From positions 1 through 39,908 of the forward strand of contig JAKONH010000017.1 of the NCBI GenBank assembly GCA_022702045.1: a stretch of DNA of 39,908 bases, in the 5' to 3' direction. Origin of the DNA: Spirosomataceae bacterium. GTDB taxonomy: Bacteria > Bacteroidota > Bacteroidia > Cytophagales > Spirosomataceae. The notes under the pieces are model-generated. The model saw only the letters and a list, made by a program, of their open reading frames with translations. It was not told the DNA's origin and did not search any database. Positions 16,499 through 24,649 of this stretch are shown piece after piece; position 1 is the first letter of the stretch, and every line of letters starts with the position of its first letter. Both the position numbers and the translations under genes were made by a program.

Positions 16499-17527
16499 AT
16501 GCCTATAACCCGCTCCGCGTTTCAACGCTATCGCATCATCGACGAGATTATCAGTCGATACCCCCGGCAGTATTCCAAGCAGCGCCTGTTTGAGTTGTGC
16601 CAGGATAAATGCGGCATCCGGTCGATGTCGTCGCTGGAGAAAGACATTCAGCGACTGCGCGAAGACCACGACGCGCCCATTGCCTACGACAAACGGCGTA
16701 ACGGCTACTATTACACCGACCCGCAGTTCCGGCTCCTGCGCCTGATGCTGAGTCCCGACGATATGGAAGCGCTCGACTACGCGCGTGAGGTGCTGACGGC
16801 CACGCAGGGTGCGTCGGTCGCGGGCGAGCTGGCAAACGCGTTGCAGCGCGTCCGGCAAAGCCTCGATATCATCCGGGAAGTAAAATCCGAGCCGATGATG
16901 CGTCGGGTCGTGTACGTAGAGGAGCGGGTGCTGGGTGGTAACCGGCAGTATGTGCCGGTATTGATTCGGGCCATCAATCAGAACCGGCAGATTACGTTTC
17001 GCTACCGGAAGCACGAGATAACCGATACTGAACCTCAGACGCCCGACAAACTACGTACGCTGCACCCGATTCTGTTGCGCGAAGTCGCTGATAGCTGGTA
17101 CGTGATTGGCTACGACGAAATAACAGGAAAGGAACGTACGTTTGCCCTCGACCGGATGAGTGATCTGGATATTTCGCTGGACCTGTGCAGCGTGCCGTCG
17201 GTAGCACTGGACAATGTCAGTGAACTGTTCGAGCACATCTACGGCATCACTGATAGTAGCGGACCGGTTGAGGAAATACTGCTGTCGTTCAGTCCGCTGT
17301 TTGGGCGGTACGTAAAGGCCAAACCCATTCATCAGACGCAGGAAGTCGTGCAGGATACCGACGATGCTTGTGTCGTTCGGCTGCGACTGGCTCCTAACCG
17401 AGATCTGTTGATGCATCTGCGTTCGTATGGTGAACACCTGACGGTCGTAAAACCCGATAGTCTGGTGCAGGCCATGCAGGAGTCGTTGCAGGCAACCTTA
17501 CAGCATTATCAGCAACCCGAACAGTAA
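16499..17527 (+). CDS. WYL-domain transcriptional regulator
   Basis: 342 residues. The N-terminal 75 residues form a winged helix-turn-helix ('RYRIIDEIISRYPRQYSKQR', then 'SLEKDIQRLREDHDAPIAYD' and the wing 'RRNGYYYTDPQF'). A WYL domain follows (about 140-230): 'LIRAINQNRQITFRYRKHE' and 'WYVIGYDEITGKERTFALDR', where WYV stands for WYL. The C-terminal WCX-type extension runs to the end. Proteins of this kind sense nucleic-acid or nucleotide ligands and often control phage-defence or DNA-damage operons. It points away from the PARP operon and is followed after one base by the next gene. An autorepressor controlling both directions is the simplest model. Confidence 0.92.
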   Translation: MPITRSAFQRYRIIDEIISRYPRQYSKQRLFELCQDKCGIRSMSSLEKDIQRLREDHDAPIAYDKRRNGYYYTDPQFRLLRLMLSPDDMEALDYAREVLTATQGASVAGELANALQRVRQSLDIIREVKSEPMMRRVVYVEERVLGGNRQYVPVLIRAINQNRQITFRYRKHEITDTEPQTPDKLRTLHPILLREVADSWYVIGYDEITGKERTFALDRMSDLDISLDLCSVPSVALDNVSELFEHIYGITDSSGPVEEILLSFSPLFGRYVKAKPIHQTQEVVQDTDDACVVRLRLAPNRDLLMHLRSYGEHLTVVKPDSLVQAMQESLQATLQHYQQPEQ

Positions 17528-17528
17528 G

Positions 17529-18056
17529 ATGGTCACCTTTACGGCAACGCTCCGCAAGTTTGGCGCAAAAGGAGAGAAAACTGGATGGACCTATATCGAC
17601 GTGCCCGCTGCTGTCGCTGAGGTGCTAAACGGTGGGCCGAAGAAAGCGTTTCGGGTGAAAGGCAGGCTGGATGATTTTGCTATCCAGCAGGTGGGGCTTG
17701 TGCCAATGGGGGCGTCTGCCGAGCCCGACGAAACCGGTGACAAAGCTCCGTACATCCTCGCGATCAACGCCACTATGCGCCGGGAACTTGGCAAAGAAGC
17801 GGGCGCTATCATACAAGTCGAACTGGAACGCGACGAATCCGAACTGTCGCTGTCGGAAGACTTGCTGGTCTGCCTGGCCGACGCACCCGATGCACGGGCG
17901 TTTTTCGAGACACTACCACGCGGTCATCAGCAGTATTTTAGTAACTGGATCGACAGCGCGAAGACGATACCAACCCGTGAAAAGCGGCTGAGTCAGGCTA
18001 TTGCAGGTTTGTCGATGAAGCTGGGCTACGGCGACATGATTCGCCATTTTAGGTAG
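17529..18056 (+). CDS. DUF1905 / YdeI-OmpD-associated family protein
   Basis: 175 residues. An N-terminal DUF1905 beta-barrel-like domain (about 1-100: 'FTATLRKFGAKGEKTGWTYI', 'AFRVKGRLDD', 'LAINATMRRELGKEAGAIIQ') is followed by the YdeI/OmpD-associated helical segment ('ARAFFETLPRGHQQYFSNWI', 'TREKRLSQAIAGLSMKLGYG'). The family is widespread and has no well-defined biochemical role. It starts one base after the WYL stop codon, so the pair is an operon. Its TAG stop (18054-18056) lies inside the GTAG foot of REPIN C. Confidence 0.9.
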   Translation: MVTFTATLRKFGAKGEKTGWTYIDVPAAVAEVLNGGPKKAFRVKGRLDDFAIQQVGLVPMGASAEPDETGDKAPYILAINATMRRELGKEAGAIIQVELERDESELSLSEDLLVCLADAPDARAFFETLPRGHQQYFSNWIDSAKTIPTREKRLSQAIAGLSMKLGYGDMIRHFR

Positions 18057-18178
18057 AGACGCGACCCCTCGCGTCTCAGCGTCTGGATAGTTGCGACTAT
18101 CCCGGAGGTTCTGTTTTAATAGGCTGGCTGTTCAATAAAAGCTGGCGCGTGCTGAGACGCGAGGGGTCGCATCTCTAC
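18053..18178. repeat. REPIN C overlapping the stop codon of the DUF1905 gene
   Basis: The left REP reads GTAGAGACGCGACCCCTCGC from 18053; the right REP ends with CTAC at 18175-18178 and differs by one base (GCATCTC for GCGTCTC). The interior is more diverged than in A, D and E but keeps GTCTGGATAG and GGCGCGTGCTGAGACG. Its left foot supplies the stop codon of the upstream gene and its right end is 9 bases before the SDR start. Confidence 0.9.
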
Positions 18179-18187
18179 ATTTGTTAC

Positions 18188-18889
18188 ATGAACGACAACG
18201 TAATTATTATTTCTGGCGCGTCGCGGGGCATTGGCCGGGCGACGGCGCTGCTGCTGGCACAAAACGGGGCCAACGTAGTTATCACGGCCCGCAACGTGAT
18301 CGAGCTGAAAGCAGTCGAGGCCGAAGGGCAGGGTCGTATTGTGGCGGTGCCGGGCGACGTGTCCAGTGAAGTCGATATGCAGCGCGTGGTACAAATGGCG
18401 CTCGACCGGTTTGGCCGGATCGACGCGGTGGTCAACAATGCGGGTTATGGCGTTTTCAAAAACGTCGAAGACATCACAGTCGATGAGTGGGACGAACTGA
18501 TGGCCACCAATGTAAAAGGCACGTTCTTGCTGACTAAAGCCGCTTTGCCCACACTGAAAGCGCAGCAGTCGGGCCATATCGTTGTGGTCGCATCAGACGT
18601 GGCGAAGCGGACGTTTGCGGGTGGGTCGCTGTACACTGCCAGTAAATACGCGCAGGAAGCGTTCATGGGCGCCTTGCGCAAGGAAGTGCGGCCGTTTCGT
18701 ATCAAAGTGACGGGTGTGTATTCCGGCCTGGTCGATTCATACTTCCACGCAAAAGGCCACGGCCACGCAACGGCGTCGCATTACCTGCAAGCGGAAGACA
18801 TGGCTGAGTCGATGCTGTTCATCTTAAGCCGACCCGCCCACGTCGTCATCGACGAGTTTATGGTTCATCCTATCGAGCAGGACTATTGA
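18188..18889 (+). CDS. Short-chain dehydrogenase/reductase
   Basis: 233 residues from ATG 18188; an in-frame upstream start at 18149 would lie in the REPIN. This is a classical SDR. The NAD(P)-binding glycine motif is 'SGASRGIGRA' near residue 10, the structural motif is 'NNAGYGV', and the catalytic Tyr-Lys pair is 'YTASKYAQE' with an upstream Ser in 'VVVASDVAKR'. An Arg in 'TARN' after the second strand suggests NADP preference. The substrate cannot be predicted. The gene appears to be alone, with a REPIN just before it. Confidence 0.93.
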   Translation: MNDNVIIISGASRGIGRATALLLAQNGANVVITARNVIELKAVEAEGQGRIVAVPGDVSSEVDMQRVVQMALDRFGRIDAVVNNAGYGVFKNVEDITVDEWDELMATNVKGTFLLTKAALPTLKAQQSGHIVVVASDVAKRTFAGGSLYTASKYAQEAFMGALRKEVRPFRIKVTGVYSGLVDSYFHAKGHGHATASHYLQAEDMAESMLFILSRPAHVVIDEFMVHPIEQDY

Positions 18890-18975
18890 CGGTTGACAGG
18901 ATGCAGGTTTCCTAGTACGGCAGTCATCTATTCGTGGTGGATAGTCATTTATAACGTAAACCAACGAACAACCTC

Positions 18976-19254
18976 ATGGACATTAAGAAACTGCTGGGTT
19001 GGCTTGCTCCCCTGACATTCGGGGTTTTACTGGGGCTGTACTGGACATTGCATGGACTATCCTATACACTCTATGGCACCCCCGCTCAAAAACGCGACTA
19101 TCCGCTCGAAATCGTGCTGGGCTTACCCTTAGCCGCCTTTTGCGTAGCGATCCACATACTGATCCGACGCCTGACAAATACCAATACGCTTTATATCTGG
19201 ATTGTCGAATCAGTACTGGTTGGCCTGTTTATTTACGGATTTTACCGGTCTTGA
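18976..19254 (+). CDS. Small three-helix membrane protein, unknown
   Basis: 92 residues with three hydrophobic segments: about 8-30 ('LAPLTFGVLLGLYWTLHGLS'), 45-64 ('IVLGLPLAAFCVAIHILI') and 71-90 ('LYIWIVESVLVGLFIYGFY'). No family was recognised. The codon pattern is consistent with neighbouring genes and a hairpin terminator follows 7 bases after the stop codon, both of which support it being real. Confidence 0.65.
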   Translation: MDIKKLLGWLAPLTFGVLLGLYWTLHGLSYTLYGTPAQKRDYPLEIVLGLPLAAFCVAIHILIRRLTNTNTLYIWIVESVLVGLFIYGFYRS

Positions 19255-19261
19255 CAAGCAA

Positions 19262-19287
19262 AAACGCAGCCCGTATGAGCTGCGTTT
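19262..19287. terminator. Bidirectional hairpin terminator between convergent genes
   Basis: A 9-base perfect stem, AAACGCAGC (19262-19270) and GCTGCGTTT (19279-19287), with an 8-base loop. It is A-rich on one side and T-rich on the other, and sits between the small membrane protein gene and the oppositely oriented aldo/keto reductase gene. Confidence 0.8.
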
Positions 19288-19309
19288 GGTAAACGATGAA
19301 CGCGAGGTA

Positions 19310-20281
19310 CTACTGACTCCATTCCGTTGGGGTGCGGTCCCAGCGATGGTCTTTCAGTTCGTGTAGCAGTTCGGGCGTCAAGCCTTTACCATCACTGACG
19401 GCGGTGTTGGCTTCGACGTTACGGAGTTGTCGCATACCCGGAATGGTTGTGTGTACATCGGGGTTGCTCAGAATGAACCGTAGTGCCATCTCGGGCATGG
19501 TCATACCCTGCGGAATCAAGGGCTTCAGCGCATCAGCATGGTCGACGCTGCTGTAGAGGTTTTCCGGCACGAAGTACGTCGAGCGCCAGTCGTCGGCGGG
19601 GAAGGTTGTTTCTTTGGTGAACGTCCCCGTTAGTGTCCCTTCGTCAAACGGAACACGGGCGATGATGCCCAGATCCAGCTTTTTACACAGCGGGAACAGG
19701 TTGTCTTCCGGGTTTTGATCGAAGATGTTGTAGATCACCTGCACGGCGTCGATCAGGCCGGTTTTCAGTGTTTCCAGCGAATTGTCGGGCTCCCAGCGGT
19801 TGATACTGATACCCCATGCCTGCACTTTCCCCTGTTCGCTGAGCTTGGTGATGGCGTCTTTCCACTCGTCGCGGTTAGCCCAGCCGTCTTCCCAAACGTG
19901 AAACTGCATCAGGTCGATGGTATCGACGCCCAGATTCTGCAAACTCTTATCGACGTACTCGACGATGTAGTCCGACGGAAAGACATCATCCAGTTTAAAC
20001 TCCGGCTTCGACGGCCAGATCCGGTTTTTGGGCGGAATCTTCGTCGCGACGTACAGTTTTTTGTCGGGGTTGCGCTTCAGCAGCTCGCCCAGGATTCGTT
20101 CGCTCAGCCCTTCGCCATAGCCCCAGGCCGTATCGAAAAAGTTACAGCCCCGTTCGACAGCGAGGTCTAGTGCTTTGTCGGTCGTTTCGCGTTCGGAGCC
20201 TGTCCAGCCTGCAAGGCCCCACATGCCGTAGCCAATTTCAGAAATGTTCCAGCCCGTACGGCCAAATGTCCGATAATTCAT
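19310..20281 (-). CDS. Aldo/keto reductase
   Basis: 323 residues, a full-length (beta/alpha)8 aldo/keto reductase. The catalytic tetrad is visible: D50 and Y55 in 'FFDTAWGYGEG', K81 in 'VATKIPP' and H128 in 'LMQFHVWEDG'. Near the C-terminus 'TTIPGMRQLRNVEANTA' forms the NADPH phosphate-binding loop. It reduces aldehydes or ketones with NADPH; the substrate is unknown. ATG at 20281; convergent with the small membrane protein gene and probably monocistronic. Confidence 0.94.
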   Translation of the reverse strand: MNYRTFGRTGWNISEIGYGMWGLAGWTGSERETTDKALDLAVERGCNFFDTAWGYGEGLSERILGELLKRNPDKKLYVATKIPPKNRIWPSKPEFKLDDVFPSDYIVEYVDKSLQNLGVDTIDLMQFHVWEDGWANRDEWKDAITKLSEQGKVQAWGISINRWEPDNSLETLKTGLIDAVQVIYNIFDQNPEDNLFPLCKKLDLGIIARVPFDEGTLTGTFTKETTFPADDWRSTYFVPENLYSSVDHADALKPLIPQGMTMPEMALRFILSNPDVHTTIPGMRQLRNVEANTAVSDGKGLTPELLHELKDHRWDRTPTEWSQ

Positions 20282-20427
20282 TGGGTTTAGTAATTAGATG
20301 TTAACGCAGGATTGTAGAACAGGTTTTCAACACAGAAAACACAGGTGAGCAGGATGGTTACTTCCTGGGCTTCATGTGTCTTTGTTAGAGATAACCATTG
20401 ATTTTGCGAATAATCCCGTCCCGCCTG

Positions 20428-21198
20428 TTAATAAAACTCATACGTATAGTTCCTGGTTGGTCCTCTTCGTTCCATCGAACTAGTGATTAGCCCATGCTCA
20501 TCGAAAGTTCGGGTTACTGTAGAATCGATCAGGTTGTTTTTGCTGAAAATAGTAAAGGATGGCGGCTGGTAGCTGTTCAGCAGATAGTTACCATAAAAAG
20601 GATTCGGTCTGTCGTCATAACTGTAGTTGGTAGTCGCTACCCCAAAGTCGTACCCTGTATTATAACTCAGCCGACTGTTGACCTGAACAATGTTTCCTTT
20701 TTCATAGACATAATCAGCATAATAGTAAAGTCGCTGCATAGTAAGACGGCCCATAATTGACACCTGTCGGCTGGGGTTGTTGTCGGTTCCATAAAACAAA
20801 TGCTCTTCGTTGACCTGATTTTCGAAAGGCTTTGGTTCATACTGATAAACGTCACGTAAGCGACCAAGGGAGTCCAGAAAGTACGCCGTGCGGTACCCTC
20901 CGGATGAAATGTCTACCCATGTGGGTTGCGAACGATTGTCGTAATGATAAACAAAGGAAGCAGGTGCTCCCTGAAGAACATTATCCAGCGAGTACACGTT
21001 TATGATGGTTAGCTTTCCAGTTGAATCGTAGGAATATCGACGCTGAAAAGAAAGACTCGTATTGGTGTTGCTCAGCCAGGTGACCGTTTTTACCCTGAAG
21101 CGGGGAACCGGTACCGGTTCGGATTCGGGTTGAAGTGTGCCGCAACCAGCCAGCTGGCTGGTTATCAGTAATCCAGATAAAAGGAAGTGAAGGCGCAT
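20428..21198 (-). CDS. Lipoprotein with YD-like repeats, unknown function
   Basis: 256 residues with a signal ending 'SQLAGC' (Cys at about residue 19), so a lipoprotein. The body has Tyr-rich strand repeats of the RHS/DUF4595-like kind: 'RRYSYDSTGKLTIINVYSL', 'FVYHYDNRSQPTWVDI', 'YFLDSLGRLRDVYQYEP', 'TNYSYDDRPNP', 'RTFDEHGLITSSMERRG' and a closing 'YTYEFY'. Bacteroidota carry many such surface proteins with unknown partners. The gene is isolated, with unremarkable gaps of about 140 bases on both sides. Confidence 0.78.
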   Translation of the reverse strand: MRLHFLLSGLLITSQLAGCGTLQPESEPVPVPRFRVKTVTWLSNTNTSLSFQRRYSYDSTGKLTIINVYSLDNVLQGAPASFVYHYDNRSQPTWVDISSGGYRTAYFLDSLGRLRDVYQYEPKPFENQVNEEHLFYGTDNNPSRQVSIMGRLTMQRLYYYADYVYEKGNIVQVNSRLSYNTGYDFGVATTNYSYDDRPNPFYGNYLLNSYQPPSFTIFSKNNLIDSTVTRTFDEHGLITSSMERRGPTRNYTYEFY

Positions 21199-21339
21199 AA
21201 ACGGTGCTAAACTAAATGACTACTACGTTCATAGCGCCAAAGGCACAAAGGTGATTGCCAGGTAGCATGAATAGATACTCCACTGGTAAGTAGCTGCTTA
21301 TGATCTAGACCGATATTTTTGTGCTTCTGTGTTAAAAAT

Positions 21340-21633
21340 ATGCTCGTTCGTATTGTCCGCATGACCTTCCAGCCGGATAAGCTGGCTGATTTCCACGCTA
21401 TCTTCGACCGGTCGAAAGCACACATTCGCGCATTTCCTGGTAACCACCATCTTGAGCTGCTGCGCGACCCAGAAAATCCTGCCGTACGCATGACCTATAG
21501 CCTATGGGAATCCGTCGATGCGCTGGAATCGTATCGGCAAAGCGACCTGTTCCGCACGACATGGGCCGCCACAAAACGGCTATTCGCCGAGAAGCCGATT
21601 GCCTTTTCGGGAGAGAAGCTGGAAGAGATCTAG
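21340..21633 (+). CDS. Antibiotic biosynthesis monooxygenase (ABM)-domain protein
   Basis: 97 residues from ATG 21340 ('MLVRIVRMTFQPDK'), preferred over an upstream start because the family begins this way. The ferredoxin-like ABM fold is visible: strand 'LVRIVRMTF', helix 'KLADFHAIFDRSKAHIRAFP', strand 'HHLELLRDPENP', then 'RMTYSLWESVDALESYRQS' and 'FRTTWAATKRLFAEKPIAF'. Members are small homodimeric oxygenases or stress proteins; the substrate here is unknown. Its stop overlaps the end of the antisense PIN pseudogene by a few bases. Confidence 0.9.
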   Translation: MLVRIVRMTFQPDKLADFHAIFDRSKAHIRAFPGNHHLELLRDPENPAVRMTYSLWESVDALESYRQSDLFRTTWAATKRLFAEKPIAFSGEKLEEI

Positions 21634-22118
21634 TGAAGCAGATAGCCAGTACGCAGATTGTTGACAGTAAGCGCTAACATGGTCTGCCCCTGAAGGTAGT
21701 AGCAGAAATCTAAATCGTCCGTTAGTATAAGTAGCCTGTCGGTGGCTACCCGGTGGATGGATGCATCACTCCGCCCAAATTTCAGCTAGCTTCTGGTCTA
21801 CAGGCTCATTGTTCCGCTACTTGCCGGCAACACTCCTTCTATCTCTTGGGCTAAGCGCTTGTGAATCTTCAGCCTTTGCTGTTGTTGCTTCGTTTCACAA
21901 CCAATGAGATTGCTGACTTCGGTCAGTATATATGGTATGAATAAGGATTTGAAGCGCTCAACAAACGAAAGCAAAAGCTGATAATCAGTTGTCGTGTAAG
22001 CGCTCAGGCGTTTGTTCCCCACAATTGCAGTTGCGCTTACTAACTCGACTACCAATAGGACCAGTAGATTGGTATCTATAGGAAGTCCTCGCACTCGCTG
22101 CAGATCAATTGAGGTCAT
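21630..22118 (-). pseudogene. Degraded PIN-domain protein (toxin-like), two in-frame stops
   Basis: From ATG 22118 the frame encodes a PIN-type start ('LPIDTNLLVLLVVELV', first catalytic Asp) and 'FIPYILTEVSNLIG' with the conserved Glu, then hits TAG after 'SSGTMSL'. The same frame continues 'TRS', a second TAG, and then 'LKFGRSDASIHRVA' with a third acidic site and 'LLILTDDLDFCYYLQGQ', a typical PIN C-terminus, ending at TAG 21632-21630. So the full gene of about 160 residues is recognisable but interrupted twice in frame. It overlaps the broken partner gene upstream by 14 bases, a toxin-antitoxin-like arrangement. Confidence 0.75.
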
Positions 22119-22375
22119 TACCAAGCACTCTTATCATCATCGACTCCACCGTGCCGTCATCCGCGTTGACCTTAAATGGCTCGTACTTTCGCCCAAATTA
22201 AGATGTAAGTACATTAGCGAATAGGGGATTTTGCGGCTCTACTCTGGATAGAAATCTAAGCGTAATGAGCCATTGATGACGATCTGAGTTGACTTCTGCT
22301 TCTTCAATTAGTTCGCCCTGCTATCAGGATAGATAAAGCTAATGCACTACGGGCGGCTTCCTTAACTGAAAGCAT
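22105..22375 (-). pseudogene. Degraded partner gene upstream of the PIN pseudogene
   Basis: An ATG at 22375 opens 'MLSVKEAARSALALSIL'. A frame change near 22320-22330 leads to 'ELIEEAEVNSDRHQWLITLR', continuing 'FLSRVEPQNPLFANVLTS'. A TAA at 22200-22198 follows, then the same frame gives 'FGRKYEPFKVNADDGTVESM' and ends at TGA 22107-22105, inside the start of the PIN gene. The pieces together make one protein of about 90 residues of a kind that I recall preceding PIN genes of this type. Neither piece alone is long enough to look like a gene. Identity as an antitoxin is inferred from position. Confidence 0.62.
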
Positions 22376-22471
22376 AATCGATAAAGCTACAAGGCTATCT
22401 GGACGTATAGGTTAAAATAAGCCTGTGGATTTACAAGTTCCACTTGAAGCGTTTGTAACTACTGCTATTCA

Positions 22472-24043
22472 TCAACGCTTCACTTCATGCAAATCGAGTT
22501 GCTGAATCAGGGCGGGGTTTTCGGGAGTGAGGGTGAAAAAGACGTCGATAGCCCCACGCTCGCCCGTCAGCCGGAACGTGCCGCGTAGCTGGTTTTCAGG
22601 TATTAGCTCGCCAACGCTGGTGACTTTACCAATCGTGCTGAACAACGCCTGTGCTTCCTGCCGACGCAGGGCTACGGAGCGGTCAGGAAAGAAGTTTTCG
22701 GCGAAAATGCCACTGCGCTCGGCGTTGGACCAGTCGGGGAGGAGTTTGACAAGTTCGGCTTTGCGCTGCGCTAGCATTGGCGAAACCGGTAACTGACGCG
22801 GTTTCAGTCCCGCCGACCGGATCAGGGTATCGAGTACGGCCCAGTTGACCGATCCCATACTGGCGTAGGTCAGGTTACCATAGGCAACAACGCCAATACC
22901 GTATTCGGGCATTACCCACCACTGACTACCGAAGCCGGGCAGTCCGCCCGTATGACCCACGTAGACACGATCACCGCAGTCGTGACTCCAGCGCAGGCCA
23001 TAGGCGTAGCTGCTGGTCATTGGACAGGCGCGGCCATCGGGGTAGCGAAACGCAGCATTGAGGGAATTGAATGTCCAGGGCTGCTGCATTTCCCGAACAG
23101 ACGACCGCCGGACAGGACCAGTCTCTGTACCGGAACGTGGTGGCCAGGCCTGTTGATGAACGGCCATGTAGTTGCTGAAATCGTTGATCGAGGTAATCAG
23201 GCCGCCCATAGCCCCGTGCGAACCATCGTGCAGCAGCTCTTCTTCGAGCCACTCGTTGCCCTGCCATCGATAGCCATGCGCCAGCTTGTCGGCTGGAACC
23301 TGGGTGTATTCCCAGCGCGTATCGTTCATGCCCAGCGGTTGCAGAACCGATTCGGTGATGTATTGCTGATAGGGTTTGCCCGTCACATTCGTGAGAATGC
23401 GGCCCAGCAAGACGAAACCCAGATTGCTGTATTCGTAGGCGACACCCGGCACGTTGGATAGCGACACGCCCCCGTCGAGAAAGCGCGTCAGTTCGGCTTC
23501 GGAGTCGCCGAGTTGCCGGTCGCCGTAGGGGTTGTCTTCGGGAAAACCAGCCGAGTGCGTTAACAAATTGCGGACGGTGATGCGGGGTGAATCGATGGTC
23601 AGGTAGCGCAATTTTTTCAGTTGCGGTACATACTGCTCAGCCGGGTCGTCGAGCCGGAGTTTACCCTCGTCGCGTAGTTTCAGAATGGCCATCGCCGTCA
23701 GACTTTTGGTCATCGACGCAATGCGAAATAGCGACGTGGGCGTAGCGGGTATTTTCTTCGCCAGGTCCGTATAGCCGGTTGCCCCCGCTTTTAACAGCTT
23801 ACCATCGACAACGAGTCCGTAAGCCATGCCCGGAAAATGCTGTTTGGTCGCGTAATCCTGGTAGAGCTTTTCGATGGCTGGCCAGGCCGCTTCAATTTTT
23901 TTGACCCGGTCGGGGTCGGTAAAAACGGGCGGTTGATAGGTAGATACGGTCGACTGGGCCAGAGCGAGACCACCCGATAGCAGGCATATACCAAGGAACG
24001 TAGTTTTGAGCATAGGAAACAGCAGGTTGCGAAAAGCGAACAT
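22472..24043 (-). CDS. Secreted serine hydrolase, class C beta-lactamase family
   Basis: 523 residues with a signal peptide ending 'GGLALAQ'; an alternative ATG at 24013 ('MLKTTFLGICLL') would give the more typical signal. The beta-lactamase/penicillin-binding fold has Ser and Lys in 'FRIASMTKSLTAMAI' (SxxK), Tyr-x-Asn in 'VAYEYSNLGFVLLGRI' and 'HTGGLPGFG' as the third (KTG-like) motif. A C-terminal extension of about 100 residues ('GTFRLTGERGAIDVFFTLTP') is found in many Bacteroidota members. It probably acts in the periplasm as an esterase or D-peptidase; true beta-lactamase activity is not implied. Confidence 0.93.
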   Translation of the reverse strand: MFAFRNLLFPMLKTTFLGICLLSGGLALAQSTVSTYQPPVFTDPDRVKKIEAAWPAIEKLYQDYATKQHFPGMAYGLVVDGKLLKAGATGYTDLAKKIPATPTSLFRIASMTKSLTAMAILKLRDEGKLRLDDPAEQYVPQLKKLRYLTIDSPRITVRNLLTHSAGFPEDNPYGDRQLGDSEAELTRFLDGGVSLSNVPGVAYEYSNLGFVLLGRILTNVTGKPYQQYITESVLQPLGMNDTRWEYTQVPADKLAHGYRWQGNEWLEEELLHDGSHGAMGGLITSINDFSNYMAVHQQAWPPRSGTETGPVRRSSVREMQQPWTFNSLNAAFRYPDGRACPMTSSYAYGLRWSHDCGDRVYVGHTGGLPGFGSQWWVMPEYGIGVVAYGNLTYASMGSVNWAVLDTLIRSAGLKPRQLPVSPMLAQRKAELVKLLPDWSNAERSGIFAENFFPDRSVALRRQEAQALFSTIGKVTSVGELIPENQLRGTFRLTGERGAIDVFFTLTPENPALIQQLDLHEVKR

Positions 24044-24067
24044 ACGGATTTCCGCTCGAAGCTGGTG

Positions 24068-24598
24068 TCAGTCTGCCCAACTGGGTTTGGGCGTAGCCGG
24101 GTCGAACAGTTCATCGAGGTAATAGGTCCGACGCGGACGTTTGTCACATTCATCGTCGCCAATGGGGTAACGGCACGTCGCGTAAACACCCATATTATCG
24201 GGGTTCATCAGACTAATATACGTACGGTTAGCGAAGTGGTCGTTGCGATGTAGCCGACCGAGCAGGCAGTGGCCAAGCTCATGAAATACGAGCCCTTCCT
24301 TCTCGTTGTCGCTGGCCTGCTGCCAGCAATAGGCATCCATGCTCAGCACAATGTGGGGCGGTTGGCCTGTTTCCAGCCGGCACCGGCCACAAACGTCTTC
24401 CCCCTGCGGATCGCCAAATTCAACAATCAGCCTGTCCGTTGACACGGTACGGTTGCGTTGCTGCGCTGCCGCCCGGAACGACTGGATGTACGGTTCAACA
24501 CTGGCTGGAACGCTATATGATACCGGAGCCGGCTTCGTTTCGTGCTGGCAGCTTAGTAAGGCCAGTAGACTTATAATCAGCAAGTTTCGCATGCGCAT
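24068..24598 (-). CDS. Metzincin-like putative zinc protease lipoprotein
   Basis: The start was set at ATG 24598, giving 176 residues with a signal and lipobox 'LLALLSCQ'. The zinc motif is 'GLVFHELGHCLLGRLH', that is HExxHxxxxxH, the metzincin signature. 'YISLMNPDNMG' supplies a plausible Met-turn. Four Cys residues (VCGRC, YCWQQ, and CRYP/DEC further on) may form disulfides. It is probably anchored to a periplasm-facing or surface membrane. It lies between the serine hydrolase and the MFS transporter on the same strand, with gaps of 24 and 51 bases, so an operon is possible. Confidence 0.85.
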   Translation of the reverse strand: MRMRNLLIISLLALLSCQHETKPAPVSYSVPASVEPYIQSFRAAAQQRNRTVSTDRLIVEFGDPQGEDVCGRCRLETGQPPHIVLSMDAYCWQQASDNEKEGLVFHELGHCLLGRLHRNDHFANRTYISLMNPDNMGVYATCRYPIGDDECDKRPRRTYYLDELFDPATPKPSWAD

Positions 24599-24649
24599 AA
24601 TGACCGGTTCGTTGTTGGTCAAAAGCCGTACTGGCAAACAGCTTACTCG

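Noticed and set aside
18149-18187. N-terminal extension of the SDR from 18149
   Set aside because: It lies in REPIN C; the Rossmann start fits the ATG at 18188.
20282-20427. A hidden gene or RNA between the aldo/keto reductase and the YD-repeat lipoprotein genes
   Set aside because: No open frame with protein-like content and no convincing hairpin; nothing was seen.
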